Positions 32,111-43,600 of a DNA stretch of 64,000 nt are shown here, piece after piece. Position numbers and translations under genes: made by a program. The stretch comes from Naegleria lovaniensis (lineage: Eukaryota; Heterolobosea; Eutetramitea; Acrasida; Naegleriidae): assembly GCF_003324165.1 (NCBI RefSeq), contig NW_025407863.1, positions 328,060 to 392,059 on the forward strand. The letters run 5' to 3'. A model generated the notes under the pieces. That model searched no databases and was not told the origin of the DNA. It saw nothing but the letters and a program-made list of their open reading frames with translations. Position 1 is the first letter of the stretch; every line of letters begins with the position of its first letter.

Positions 32111-32831
32111 TTTGGTGAGGAAGGTATGAAAATGTGAATTTTGTTTTTGAGTTGAGGAATGAATGGAAATAGAAGATTCTAAATTTATTGGCCAAGAGTT
32201 GAGAATTCCCAACTCTGGAAAAAGAAATGCTCCTTATTTCGAAAAGGTAATCTCCCAGGAGAAAGTGCACGATATAGTACAGTTCTACATGACAAGATGG
32301 TTCCTTTGCAATAGTTGTCATCCAGACCACAAACATATTCTTTTTTTTCATTCAATGATCGTGTTGATTTTTCGTTTGTTAACATTATTCACTTAGGGAG
32401 TTGCTCACGAAGCGTTTCCTATCTCCCTCACCCTCCATGGAGAATGAAAAAGAATGAAACAACATTGGTTCATGTTCTTTCATACATGTTCAAACTGTTG
32501 TGAATCTCTATGAAACTGACATTTTGATGCGTTGTGGATGAATTCAAAAACTCCAATAGCACTCTCGAGAGGAGGAGCGAAACGAAAAAAATAAGTGCGT
32601 CACTCCCTTCGCGTTATTGCCATCAAAAAGTATCTCCTGGAGCGATATTTTTCTTGGACGACTAGTACCATCCCCACCACGTTTGGTGCTCACTTTGAGT
32701 GTCGTTGTTGTTAAATATTCAATCAACAACAGAAAAACACGCTCTTCACTGATTGATAACTGTGAAGAATTTATATTGAAAAGTTTTAATCGGTTACCTA
32801 GTGTCGTTGAACAGTCATCATCATCGCTGAA
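32111..32831. other. Intergenic region, no gene supported
   Basis: About 720 bp between the IFI27-like locus and the first zinc-cluster gene, which diverge. Several short frames lack any family signature. It probably holds both promoters and a longer 5' UTR. Confidence 0.35.
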
Positions 32832-35503
32832 ATGAATGGACACTTTCCGACTGTTTCAAACGCATCGGGGTTAGCCTCTGCTTCACAAGGAAATACAAGT
32901 TTTTCGAAAACACAACCATCACCTCCATACCATGGCAGTAGTAGTAGTAATAATCATCATCATGGGCAAGCATGGACGAACCATCACAATTCCAATCAAC
33001 ATTATCCGCAACCAGCACAGCAACCACCAACGCTTTCTGTACCCATTACACCATCGTCATCATCAACACTTTCTCCATCATCGTCTTCTAATTTATTAAA
33101 TGTAAATTCGCCAGGACATCACCCTTCCTCTGCTCAGCAACATCAATATCCAAACTTTCATGGAAATAATTATTACAACACATCCAATAACAGTTCCAAC
33201 TATTCAGTGCCGCAACATTCACAAGGCTATAGTAACCAAAACACAGCCTCTTCTCAAATGAGCTATAATGGAAATTACTCCACGAGTTCCCAATATAACA
33301 ATAAGCCCTACTCCCATAACGCTGCTAATAATGTATATCCATCATCATCCAACAATTCTCATCAAGGAGTGATGCCGAGTAACGGAAGCGTTGCACAACA
33401 AGGTATGAACCAGGTCGGAACTCCGCCTTCACAAAAACAGTATACCTATAATTTAATGACCTCATTCCAAACGACTCCATTGCATCCATCTCCTCACAAT
33501 AATGAGACATCAATACTTCAACAACCACCTATGTCCTCTGAATTTCATCCTATTGCCTGTGTGCAGTGCCGGAAGCAACATAAGCAGTGTGACAAGGTTA
33601 GTATTTTTAAAAAAGTGTAAAATTTTAACAAAATGACTCATAATGCATTTTTATCTGCTGATTATTACTCATTGCATTATCTACTCGTTTAATTTCAAAT
33701 TCTCAAAATGTTAATGTTTTGACATTTCAGAGACTTCCAAGCTGCAATAGATGTGAATCAAAAGGAATTGCTTGTGAGTACAAAACTCCACGAAGAATGA
33801 GATATCCCAATCCTCAACTCAAACAGCAGAAAGAAGAAAACGACCAACCTAAAAAGAAAAAGAAGAAGACTCCTGAAGAAAATAATGAATCAACAGTGTC
33901 GCAACCACCAATGCAGTCATCTGAAGATTCTCTTAGTACACCTGTCGATACAACTTGGACATCAAAAATACCTCAAACTCTAACCAAGAAACATGTTATT
34001 GATCTTTATTATAAAATGATATGTGATCATTTTATCATTATAGATCGAGCTCTTCTTGAAAAACATATACTACATAAGAGCTCTGACGAAGAAGCTGAAG
34101 AAGAACTTCCATATAAGAAGGAGATGCAATGTTTTTATTTTGGGATCCAAGCTCTCGTGGAACAACGTTTAGGAATGGGAGATCAAGCTGAAAAAACAGC
34201 TAGAAAAGCACGTGACATGTTGTCTAAATTGTTTGACGAAGTTTCAAATTATGTTGTTGCGTGTATATATGCTACACTAGGTGCTTATGAAATTGGAAGT
34301 GGAAGGGTTAAGCTTTCCAAGTTTTATTTAAAAAATGCAAAATTTTACTTTGAGGAAATGGACGATACTGAAAAGCAAAATCTTAATGAGTATGAAAAAA
34401 CTCTACAAAAATACCTATCATCGATAGACATTGTTAACGCTGACAGCGAGCTAGGAATTAATACTTTTATTCATAATTTTCCAAAGGTTTTTGAGAATAC
34501 CACTGGTTTTCCTTTGCCTCAGGAAATTGTAAAGGCGACTCAACAAGAAGTGAGTCCTTCCAATTGTCTTGACTATTTGAAAATTATTGAAATGGTTGCA
34601 TCCTATCTCAACAAATACTTCCGCTCATTGGCTGCCAAGAACAGAAATGATAGAGAGATGGAAATTTATGATAGAGGATCTAACCTTTGTCAGTCATTAC
34701 TTCTCAACGGACTTCGCGTAGGAGTGCTTACAAAGGCCGGGTACGGAAAACAATTGATCGAAGAAAGTTCATTGCGCATTACATACTCATCACAAAGCGA
34801 GTTTTTCCCATTCCTACCTGTTATTGTGATACCGCATGTTGCTTTGGCGTCAAGAATTCACTTACAAATATGTAAAAAGATTGAGAGTGGCACAAGACAA
34901 AATAATCAGAAAGGATTATTATCGGATGGTCAGAGTTTTGGCCCTGTGGACTATTTTGAAATTTTAACCAAAGATTATCGAGCTTTGAATGTATTAAGCA
35001 AACGATTCAAACGTGTCTCTCTATGTTATGGATCATTGATGGATGAAATTGGTCAAATGTTAAAGAAGCGCTCAGCATCTCTCACTTCTGACAACAATAA
35101 CGTTGAAGACAATGCAATGTTGAACGTTCTATCCACAAATCAATCTCCATCAAAACCTCAAGCACCAACTTGTGACGTCAGCCAAGCCATGCAGCCCAGC
35201 ACTTTTGATGCAGGACTGCCACCACTTTCGTTCCTCATTGGTTATGTCAATGAAACAGCAGCTAATAACCCTAATGTGTTAAAACCTCCAACAACAGAAA
35301 ACAGATCTCTATTTTCACAACTTCTGGGCACTTCTGACAATACAAGCTCATCCTCACTGTCCCCTCTTATCACTACCAAATCACCCTCGCAACAAGAATT
35401 ATATTTTGTTGATCCTTTTTTCACGCACGAAGATTTGCAACAAATATTTTCACCATCCACCTATGGAGATTTTGAAGAAGGTGAATTGAATCAGTTCATG
35501 TAA
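32832..35503 (+). CDS. Zn2Cys6 (binuclear zinc cluster) transcription factor, copy 1
   Basis: Two exons, 32832-33596 and 33731-35503, are joined by a 134-nt GTTAGT...TCAG intron in phase 0, giving 845 residues. The first 235 residues are Ser/Asn/Gln/His rich. The zinc cluster uses Cys243, 246, 253, 260, 263 and 270 (CX2CX6CX6CX2CX6C), followed by a basic stretch (PKKKKKK). The intron falls between the third and fourth cysteines. A helical regulatory region of about 450 residues follows, then a Ser/Asn/Thr-rich tail. Such clusters bind DNA, often as dimers, and are best known from fungi. It lies in tandem with a paralogue 200 bp downstream. Confidence 0.82.
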
Positions 35504-35715
35504 TGACACGAGGTCAATCTCAATTACTATTCCAATAAAACCATATGGAAATTCTCTTGATTTGTGAAACAATCATTGTTTGCCAGACATTCTTGAAAGA
35601 AACATGTTGACAGGGTCTCGTTACAGATTCAAACACGAGATGGAAATTCCACGATGGAGTTTGTTAACCTTTCTCAACGGAAGCAGCCACGGAATGCGAA
35701 ACCCAAAACAAAAAA

Positions 35716-37848
35716 ATGCAAAATCATTACCCTGGTTCTTCGTCAGACGATTTCAACCCGTTATCATCCTCGTTTGGTAGCTCTTTGCGGGAATATGATG
35801 CATCCACATGGTCACCTACTTCCTCGTCTATGCAACACACTCCTCCAATCATCACGAATAATGGCTCGGAATCCCACAACCATCACACAACCATTCACTC
35901 CTATTCCAATACTCAACCACCTACAAATATTCCTCCATTCATCATGTCCTCTAATCATCATCCAGCACAACATCATAACAACCCTCCCATGAACATGAAT
36001 TATTTCATGATGAACCACACCAATCATCATCCCCCTTTATTCCTAACTGCTGCTGCCCTTCCTTCCTCTACTATAGTACCTACCGCATATGATGAATATT
36101 CAATGATCATTCCAACCGCAACTCCCACTAATATTTCCTCATCTTCTCCATTGTCATCGGAGGCTCAATTTTTCGCTATTGCTTGTGAACCATGTAGAAA
36201 GCAACATAGAAAATGTTCAAAACATCTTCCGAGCTGCATGGAATGTAAGCAACGAGGTGTAGAATGTGTATATAGAGAATCAAAAAGAATTAAATCGTCC
36301 TCTTCATCTTCATCAGTAGAAGAAAAACACTCGAAACGAAACACAAAAGAACACTCTACGAGTGTCAAAGACAAAAAATTGAAATACAAGCCTTATGAAA
36401 AAGCATCTACTGAAAGCAGCGATAAACGTGGGAATGATGTGGTGGGCCAAAATGAAAATCTTAATAGCACCGAGTTTGATGAAGAAACTGGTCATTTAAA
36501 TAAGAGAAATGTCATTGAGTTTTATTATGAATTTGCAAGCGATGGATGTCCATGTATAGCGAGAGAAGAATTTGAAAAATTTCTATTTTCGTCACCCTCT
36601 TTATCATCATTTGACTCGAGCAATTCATCAAACAGCAGTGAAGAACTCAACGATTCCAATTCAGTGGAACGTGAGGCATGGTTGGCCATCTTTTTGTCCA
36701 TTCGAGCCTTGTGTGAATGCAGATATGGGCTCACGGAATTGGCTGAAAAAAGCGCTCAGAAAGCAAAGAATCTACTCTCTAAAATGTTTGATCAGTTCAA
36801 TAATTATCATGTAGCTGTGGTCTATGGAAATTTAGCAACGTATGAAGCTTGGTGTGGACGGTTTGAAAATGCTAAATTTTATGTTCAAATTCTCAGTTAC
36901 TGTGTCAACAGTTTATTCCCAGATGCGACAAAGAGAGAACAAATGAATATTTATGAAAGAAATTTGGAATCTGTAGTTTTCTATTTTAATCGAATTATTA
37001 GCGATAATTTTGAAAAGATGGGCATTCAACAAGTAGTGCAACGAATTCCTGAAGTATTCTCCTTTTTCACAGGCAAGCAATGTCCAAGTAATTGGCTGAA
37101 ATTACTTCAACAAGAAATTACATCAGAAAATTGTTTTGAAATATGGAGTGTCATACAAGTAATTATCGAGGATTTGAAACAAGCAGTGATTGCTAATGTA
37201 AACAGCCCATCAACGAAGCAGATCATTCCTGCATGTTATGGTTACAGAAAAGAGTATAGCAGCATGATTGAGCCAGTGTTTACATTATTTTCGCACAGCG
37301 TTAAAATTTCCATTCTTGCCAAGTCGTCCAGTCCGTTGGTCAGAGGAGTAATTGAGAAGTGTGCTTTAGAAATCACTCAAATTACAGAACATGAAGCTTT
37401 TCCCTTGTTTCCTGTAGAAGTTGTGGCTTGTGTCATTGCTGCTAGTCAAATTCATATTCAAATTGTCAAGATGCTCTTACAACAAGACTCGGCTGATTTT
37501 ATGTACAATGGAAACAACTATTTTGAAATTTTACAGAAAGACTTGAGAGGTATTGACATTCTGCGCAAACGGTACAAAATTCTTTCAAAATTCTCCAATT
37601 TAATTGGAGAAATAGAGGATTGTGTGTCTCTAATTAAGGCAAAAATAGCATTGGGTTTAGAACGAGATGTCATCTACCCTCAACACGGCGTAATGGAAGA
37701 ACAAACAAGTTATCAGCCTACCATGGCCACACAAAGTGGCGGCGGAGATTTGTTGGTGCCAGAACAGAATTTCTTGCTTTTTGAAGACATTATTTCTGCA
37801 AATTTACTTTCTAGTGACGATTTGAACCATGTGTTCGATTTTGAATAA
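35716..37848 (+). CDS. Zn2Cys6 transcription factor, copy 2 (tandem paralogue)
   Basis: A single exon encodes 710 residues; the start follows a run of A. The N-terminus is His/Asn/Pro/Ser rich. The zinc cluster uses Cys157, 160, 167, 174, 177 and 184, the same spacing as copy 1. The middle region shares clear local likeness with copy 1: both have an A-rich helix ending LSK[LM]FD followed by YxVAxxYxxL. Unlike copy 1, no intron interrupts the cluster, so an intron was gained or lost after duplication. The stop codon is only 35 bp from that of the convergent next gene, so their 3' UTRs must overlap. Confidence 0.82.
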   Translation: MQNHYPGSSSDDFNPLSSSFGSSLREYDASTWSPTSSSMQHTPPIITNNGSESHNHHTTIHSYSNTQPPTNIPPFIMSSNHHPAQHHNNPPMNMNYFMMNHTNHHPPLFLTAAALPSSTIVPTAYDEYSMIIPTATPTNISSSSPLSSEAQFFAIACEPCRKQHRKCSKHLPSCMECKQRGVECVYRESKRIKSSSSSSSVEEKHSKRNTKEHSTSVKDKKLKYKPYEKASTESSDKRGNDVVGQNENLNSTEFDEETGHLNKRNVIEFYYEFASDGCPCIAREEFEKFLFSSPSLSSFDSSNSSNSSEELNDSNSVEREAWLAIFLSIRALCECRYGLTELAEKSAQKAKNLLSKMFDQFNNYHVAVVYGNLATYEAWCGRFENAKFYVQILSYCVNSLFPDATKREQMNIYERNLESVVFYFNRIISDNFEKMGIQQVVQRIPEVFSFFTGKQCPSNWLKLLQQEITSENCFEIWSVIQVIIEDLKQAVIANVNSPSTKQIIPACYGYRKEYSSMIEPVFTLFSHSVKISILAKSSSPLVRGVIEKCALEITQITEHEAFPLFPVEVVACVIAASQIHIQIVKMLLQQDSADFMYNGNNYFEILQKDLRGIDILRKRYKILSKFSNLIGEIEDCVSLIKAKIALGLERDVIYPQHGVMEEQTSYQPTMATQSGGGDLLVPEQNFLLFEDIISANLLSSDDLNHVFDFE

Positions 37849-37883
37849 AATGTTGAATTAAATAAATACAATTTTGATATTTA

Positions 37884-39983
37884 TTATTCAGTCTTTAGAT
37901 CAAGACGCACTAGTTCTTCAGTTAAAAACTTCACAACAAAGTCAATATTTCCTCTGTGAGCCTCATGCATGAGTTCATAATTTTCTCTGTATGTTTCGTG
38001 CTGTTTCAACTGATGATATAATGTTTCTTCATTGTCAACAGTCATCGAAATAATTTCTAACTCGGTACACAAACGAATTATCGTATTTGTCAATTCTGCA
38101 GAATCAACAGAATTGATTAATGAGCCTCCTCCATTGTGCACGGGAGAAGGAGTAGAAATGGACTGAGAGGAAGGAGATGCCACTGCTGCAGGAGACGTAA
38201 TGCTTGAAGATCCCATCGATGTTGAATTAGACTCACTAAATTTTCCTATTAAATATCTACGGTATCTTTGAATGGATTGGGTCTTGAAATTAAAGAGAGC
38301 CTTGGTATTTGTAAATATAAGAATGTTGGCGAGGACGGCCTTGTCATAATATGCATACTTGAGAGCTAGTGAGGCAACATATTTCAAAAAATCAATATTT
38401 TGTTTTAGCAGCAGGGCCGTACCACTTGTTGAAGGATTCTTTTCTTTGGGAGTGTTTTCAAAAATGTGTTTGGAATACATGGCAGCCTCGCTATATTGCA
38501 TACCTGAAGCCAAATAGGTGGAGATTGCCTCTGAAATTTGATGTTCTTTCTTGAGGTCATCGGCCTTGTGCTTTAAAGAGGTGGCCATTTTTCTCTTACT
38601 TTCTAGCTTTTGTTGAAGTGAATTAATGTCCCTGCTCAATGATGATGATGACCTTGTACTGCTATTATTGGTATGTGTACTAGTGCTGCTACTTGCTGTA
38701 GCAATACTATGCTCAGTTTTCATGCTGACATTCTTGTTATCCATGGATGTAGGCTGCTTATTTCTTTTTGTTTTTGGCTCCTCGTTGACACTAGGTTTAG
38801 ACTCAACAACGTCTTCTAATGGTCGCTTAGGGGAAGATGCCGTCTTTTTAGTATCCGATGATTTTTTACCTTGACTACTACTGCTGCTTTCCCCAACTTC
38901 AGCTTTTGTGGTTTTCCGCGATTTGACGCCCTTGATCTTGGTTTCTTTTTCAGCCTTTTTCTTTGCTTCTGGTTGTGTTGTGGATTTTTTCTTTTTACTC
39001 TTTTTATCACTGTGCTCCTCTGATGATTCATGAGAAATGTCCTCCATATTGTTTTCGGAATCGGATTCATGACTTGATCGTCTCTTTGATTCTTTCTTAC
39101 TGACAACAGGTTTTTTTGTTGAAATTTCATGATCACTTGATTCGTTATTAGATTCTTCATCTTGTTGTGGTTTTGGAGGTTGAGCAGTCATTCGATTCGC
39201 TAATAAAAGTGTCTTATTTGAAATTGTTGGTCTTGGAGGAGGTTCTACTTTTTGTTCAGTAACGCTGTTTCCATTTGTAGATGAGGATGCTGCTGTGGAT
39301 TTGGATGAATTAATATTTACGGAAGGATTTGTAGGTTGTTTAGTAGTTGCTGCTGTTGATGAGTTTTTAGTTGATGATGATGATGGCTGTTTCTTATTGG
39401 TGAGAGTCTGCTGTTGTTCCTCTACAATAACGTTATCAGCAGATAGTGGTGAGAGAAGTATTGGTCTCCTATAGGCTTCACCCTCTAGAAATTCTCTAAA
39501 GGTGTTGGAAGGACTTGATGGCTCGGATTGCGTATTTGTGGTGGTGGCAGTGATGGAATTAATTACATTATTATTGGAAGGAGGAATGGAATGATGATTC
39601 ATAGCTGGTGGAATGGATGCAAAAGGATTAGTAGGTCGTGGTGGTGCTTGAACAACTCCCTTCTTTGCAACTTGTAAATTCTTTTCTGGAAAGGATGGAG
39701 GCTTTGTAGTGATGGGAGAAGAAAAGTCATGCAGTCTAGAGGTAAAAGATCCATATTCATGAACACCCAATCCCGACTCTGAAAAGTTTTCCATGTGATC
39801 AGCTGGCTCAACATCCTCCGATGATGACATGTTGCTATTATTCATGTCTTCTCTTTCTCCGGAGGGTGGCAGGTAATAATCATTATTAACTCCGTTTGAA
39901 TGAATGTACGAAGATGTAGTGGAAGGATTAGAGAGAGTTAAAACACCGGATGAATTTGAATTTGATTCATTATTGTCTAGCAT
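37884..39983 (-). CDS. Ser/Lys-rich nuclear-type protein with AF4/FMR2-like C-terminal domain (tentative)
   Basis: A single exon encodes 699 residues. Residues 1-450 are Ser/Asn/Pro/Thr rich with Lys/Ser tracts (SDKKSKKKK), consistent with a disordered nuclear protein. The last 240 residues are helical: LKHKADDLKKEHQISEAIS, then a segment with the pattern MYSKHIFEN, a helical block with AYYDKAVLAN, a Ser/Pro insertion and a final helix set. The order and spacing, including LKHKAD and the Ser-rich insert, resemble the C-terminal homology domain of AF4/FMR2 scaffold proteins of the super elongation complex. This is a pattern-based call; a TPR-like fold without that ancestry is possible. Confidence 0.5.
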   Translation of the reverse strand: MLDNNESNSNSSGVLTLSNPSTTSSYIHSNGVNNDYYLPPSGEREDMNNSNMSSSEDVEPADHMENFSESGLGVHEYGSFTSRLHDFSSPITTKPPSFPEKNLQVAKKGVVQAPPRPTNPFASIPPAMNHHSIPPSNNNVINSITATTTNTQSEPSSPSNTFREFLEGEAYRRPILLSPLSADNVIVEEQQQTLTNKKQPSSSSTKNSSTAATTKQPTNPSVNINSSKSTAASSSTNGNSVTEQKVEPPPRPTISNKTLLLANRMTAQPPKPQQDEESNNESSDHEISTKKPVVSKKESKRRSSHESDSENNMEDISHESSEEHSDKKSKKKKSTTQPEAKKKAEKETKIKGVKSRKTTKAEVGESSSSSQGKKSSDTKKTASSPKRPLEDVVESKPSVNEEPKTKRNKQPTSMDNKNVSMKTEHSIATASSSTSTHTNNSSTRSSSSLSRDINSLQQKLESKRKMATSLKHKADDLKKEHQISEAISTYLASGMQYSEAAMYSKHIFENTPKEKNPSTSGTALLLKQNIDFLKYVASLALKYAYYDKAVLANILIFTNTKALFNFKTQSIQRYRRYLIGKFSESNSTSMGSSSITSPAAVASPSSQSISTPSPVHNGGGSLINSVDSAELTNTIIRLCTELEIISMTVDNEETLYHQLKQHETYRENYELMHEAHRGNIDFVVKFLTEELVRLDLKTE

Positions 39984-40281
39984 TTTGATGAAATGAGAAT
40001 TGTGTGTGTTATTGGAGGAGAATGTGGAGAATGTGATGGGTAGTTTCGGATTGATGATCTTTCCAATATGTTAAGTTATAATATACTACACGATTGTTGT
40101 TGTATGAATATAGTACTGTGTTAAACGTCTCTGAATGGATAATAGAAGTAGAACAATGACTAAATATTATTCACAAGTAAATGATGATAAATAGTCAATG
40201 AGTAGTCCAACACTCCACAACAAGTGTTTGTAGATGTCTACAAATTATTATCAATGAGAGATTACAATAATAAAAACATCA
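39984..40281. other. Divergent promoter region
   Basis: About 300 bp between the AF4-like gene (minus) and a possible small gene (plus). A+T rich; no other feature is seen. Confidence 0.3.
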
Positions 40282-40507
40282 ATGGTGGTTGTTGGTCAAA
40301 AACGTAATGTATCGTCGTCAACAACACCAACCAGAGAGAAAGAAGTGATTGTGCAGACAAAGCAGGTATGTTTGTTTTCGATTCAATATTGGGTGATGGT
40401 GTTGTTGTTCAAATTTTTGTTTTTGATTATTTTAGAAAATAAATGATGATAATGTGATGAACAATTTGGTACAAACACGGCTGAGTTCGCAAACTTTCTC
40501 TTCATAA
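40282..40507 (+). CDS. Possible two-exon 51-residue protein
   Basis: ATG at 40282 opens a 28-codon exon ending at 40365, followed by a 70-nt intron with a GTATGT donor and TTTTAG acceptor, then a 23-codon exon to TAA at 40505-40507. Both exons are in phase 0 and open. The product is Ser/Thr/Lys/Gln-rich (MVVVGQKRNVSSS..., ending SSQTFSS) with no recognised family. Good splice signals support it, but the short length means it could be chance. Confidence 0.3.
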
Positions 40508-40687
40508 AAAGCTCAAACTTACATTAACAATAATTATTATAACAACACAATTCTTCTCTCTGTTAACCGTATGTAATTGCGCTTTTTTAAATTTTTGAAA
40601 TCATGAACTGACGCCACGCTCCGTTATTGGGTGATGATGAAATTGGCAATGGCTGAATTTTTTTATTTTTGGAATTTAATTTGCAGC

Positions 40688-43600
40688 CTAATGTCTTGAC
40701 TCAGCCCTTGAGTCCTTTGGTGTTTCTTCTTCCCTCAATTGACTGGACTCTCCTGGCACCACAGAGCTTGAGGGTGGTACATGAGAATCAACCACTGTAA
40801 CAGTACTCTCATTTGAAAGGTTACCATTGTTGGATTGATCCTTATTCATCGAAGCAATAATACGTGGTTTCACATCCTCAACCAGTGAAGGCATTGTTTG
40901 GGAAAGCTCATTCTCAGTGACGGTCCATAATTGAGGATTAAACTTGAAGACCTCAATGTTGTTCATGACAAGGATCATGTTCTTAAGCAATTCAGGTAAG
41001 GCTTCCCTTAAATGATCACTCTTTGGTTTTACCAACAAAAAGCTGTACATGACTTGAAGAATCATAAGCCACAATGATTGAAAGCCATTCTCTTGTTGAT
41101 TCTCTGAAATTTTGAACATTCTTGGAAGAAAGTGAAGGAATATTCTGGCTAATAAATTGTTTGCACGGACACGAAGTTCTTCCAGAGATGAAATATCCAT
41201 TTCAGTATTGTGATTAGATTGGTATTCTGTTGTTTTTGGTTTCAAGCCTAATAGAGTTTGAAGGAAGGATTTGACCAATACCTTTTCCATACATAGCATT
41301 AATAATTGATCATTTAGCAAATACTTGAGATTCTCGTTTTCAGAGCCACCTATTAATTGTTGTTGGTTCAGAGATGAGGCATATTTAAAGTCACAACTAA
41401 CAATTAGAGATCGTTGAAGTGTTGAGAGGGCTTGTGTTCTAATGTCTCTTTGAAGTTGGGACAGCATTTGAATTTGATTGCTACTAAGTTGTGACATGAG
41501 TAAATTCAACGAATTTCCTGAACTCGACGAGCTGTTAATTCCTCCAGTGCAGCATAAAATTGAAATACCCTCTAAAATTGAGAGCCAAGCATTGATCCAT
41601 TTGTTGTCTAGCCGAATTACATTCTGAGACCCACTAACAGATGAAAATGCAGTTGAGACAATTCTTTTCAAAATTTCAGAAACTAAATTTTCTAATGTGG
41701 ATAAAATGTCTTGAGCGAGTGTCATCAGCTTTTTAAGTGTTCCAACAAATTGAGCATGGTTTGAGTTTGAGCTTTGAATATTGACATTGGTAGTTATGGA
41801 AGCACTGAGAATGGAAATGAAGGTTTGCACAAAGGTTGGAATATTGTCTGGAACAACAAACCAAATATTAAAGCTACTCTCTTGAGAGTTAATATTACTC
41901 TGTTGTAAGCTCAATGTTAAAATATCCAGTGATCTTGATAAGAGTTGTAATTGTTGGGAAGGCTTTAGCGAAGTAAATAGAGTACTACTTGGATTATTGT
42001 TGATCCAACTAATTGAGGCAGTTGAAATGCTTTTTAAGATCTTAAAAACTAAATGATCCCAAAATTCAACAATTACTTGTGAAGACGAGGAAAGAGTTAA
42101 GGTGTTGACAACATTGGTGTTGTTTGTCATGTTTGTTCTTTCATAAATAAATTTTTTGCCCATTGGTGATAATAAAGTTTCACTATGTCTAGATAGAAAC
42201 ATGTGAATCATGGGAAGTAGGCTCATGTGAAATACTCCAAGAAGGCCTTCATTCCACTGCTTTCCAAGATGATCAATAAGCACAGATAACATTTCTTTCT
42301 GTATAAAAGTCCATTCTTGCTGCTCTGATGCTGATTTCTCAGAAACTTGACTTAGTGAGGTTGAAGGAGTAGATAATTCCATACACAATCTCCAAATGCA
42401 TGTAATACATCTTTGAAGAATATGGTAATGTTGTTTGGTCATTCGTGTTCGCAAATTTGTTTGAGCGGAAGTAGAAATAGGGCTAGCTCTTTCTGTTGAA
42501 GCTACACTCGTATTGCTGCCAATTTTTGATGAAACAAGAGCAGAAGGAGCGCTTTGTGGGCTTGAAGGAACCTGATAAATGGATTGTATAACATTAATAG
42601 GCTCGTACATTTGTAAAATTGATATCATCAACTTGTATACATGACCATAGGCATAGTTCCAAATGAGTTTCAATCTATCTGTGATGGTATTTCTGTTTAG
42701 ATTGTTACTAATAAGCACGTCACAGAGTAAATCTAAACAAAACAATGAAGTTTCAATATCACGTTCATAATAGTAATAGGTGGTAACATTGGAATGGGAA
42801 GTAGATGATTGCTTTTGTTGGGGTGATGTACTGGTTTTGAGGGCAAAGAGATGTGGAGCAGGAATATGTATAGACATTACAACACCACTTGGTTTACCAT
42901 TTCTAATCAAAGCGCTAAGCAAATATTCTAACGAATGACCACTCAATTCTTTGGCATCCATCATCAATAGTTCAACAATACGGCATTGCTCAATACATTT
43001 CCTAGCTTCATCCAAAGCATGCTTAATCTCAATTGAAAAGTGCTCAAATTCTGTGTCTTGTCCTCCAAGAGCTTGAGACTCGTGATCATCGTCAGAGTCA
43101 TCAGAATCCAAGGTATTTTTCTTTTTTTCATTGGTTTCGTCGCTACTACTACCGTAGAAACCTCCAAACACACTAGATAAGAGTGAGAATGTTGCACTTT
43201 TAACTTGTGTTTGTGCTTGGTTTTGAGATTTAGGTTTTAACTTTTTGGTAGCGCTCTTAGATATGCTTGAAATTATATGTCCATATAGAGAAGATCCAGA
43301 TGTCAATAGTTGTGAAGAAGCTTGATTTGACAAGGACTGATCACCACTTTCTTTCCTTGGAGAAGAAAGTTTAGATTCGTTTGGTGTTGAAAATTGAAAT
43401 TCTCTGAGCTGTCTCACAAGTCGCGACTCTATAAGTGACTCTGGCAGTAATTCGAGTTCTCTCATTCTACAAATAAGATCAAGAATATTTTTCCATCCTT
43501 CACGTAAATTGTCTCCATATTTTCGAGTAATTGCAAATACAGTTCTACAAGCAAGTTTTGCCTTCTCATTATGTCCAAACATAACAATGGACCTATTTTT

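Noticed and set aside
31746-32351. 201-codon minus-strand frame over the IFI27-like locus
   Set aside because: It lies in a different frame from the family signature, has a Cys/Arg-rich shadow composition and no family features.
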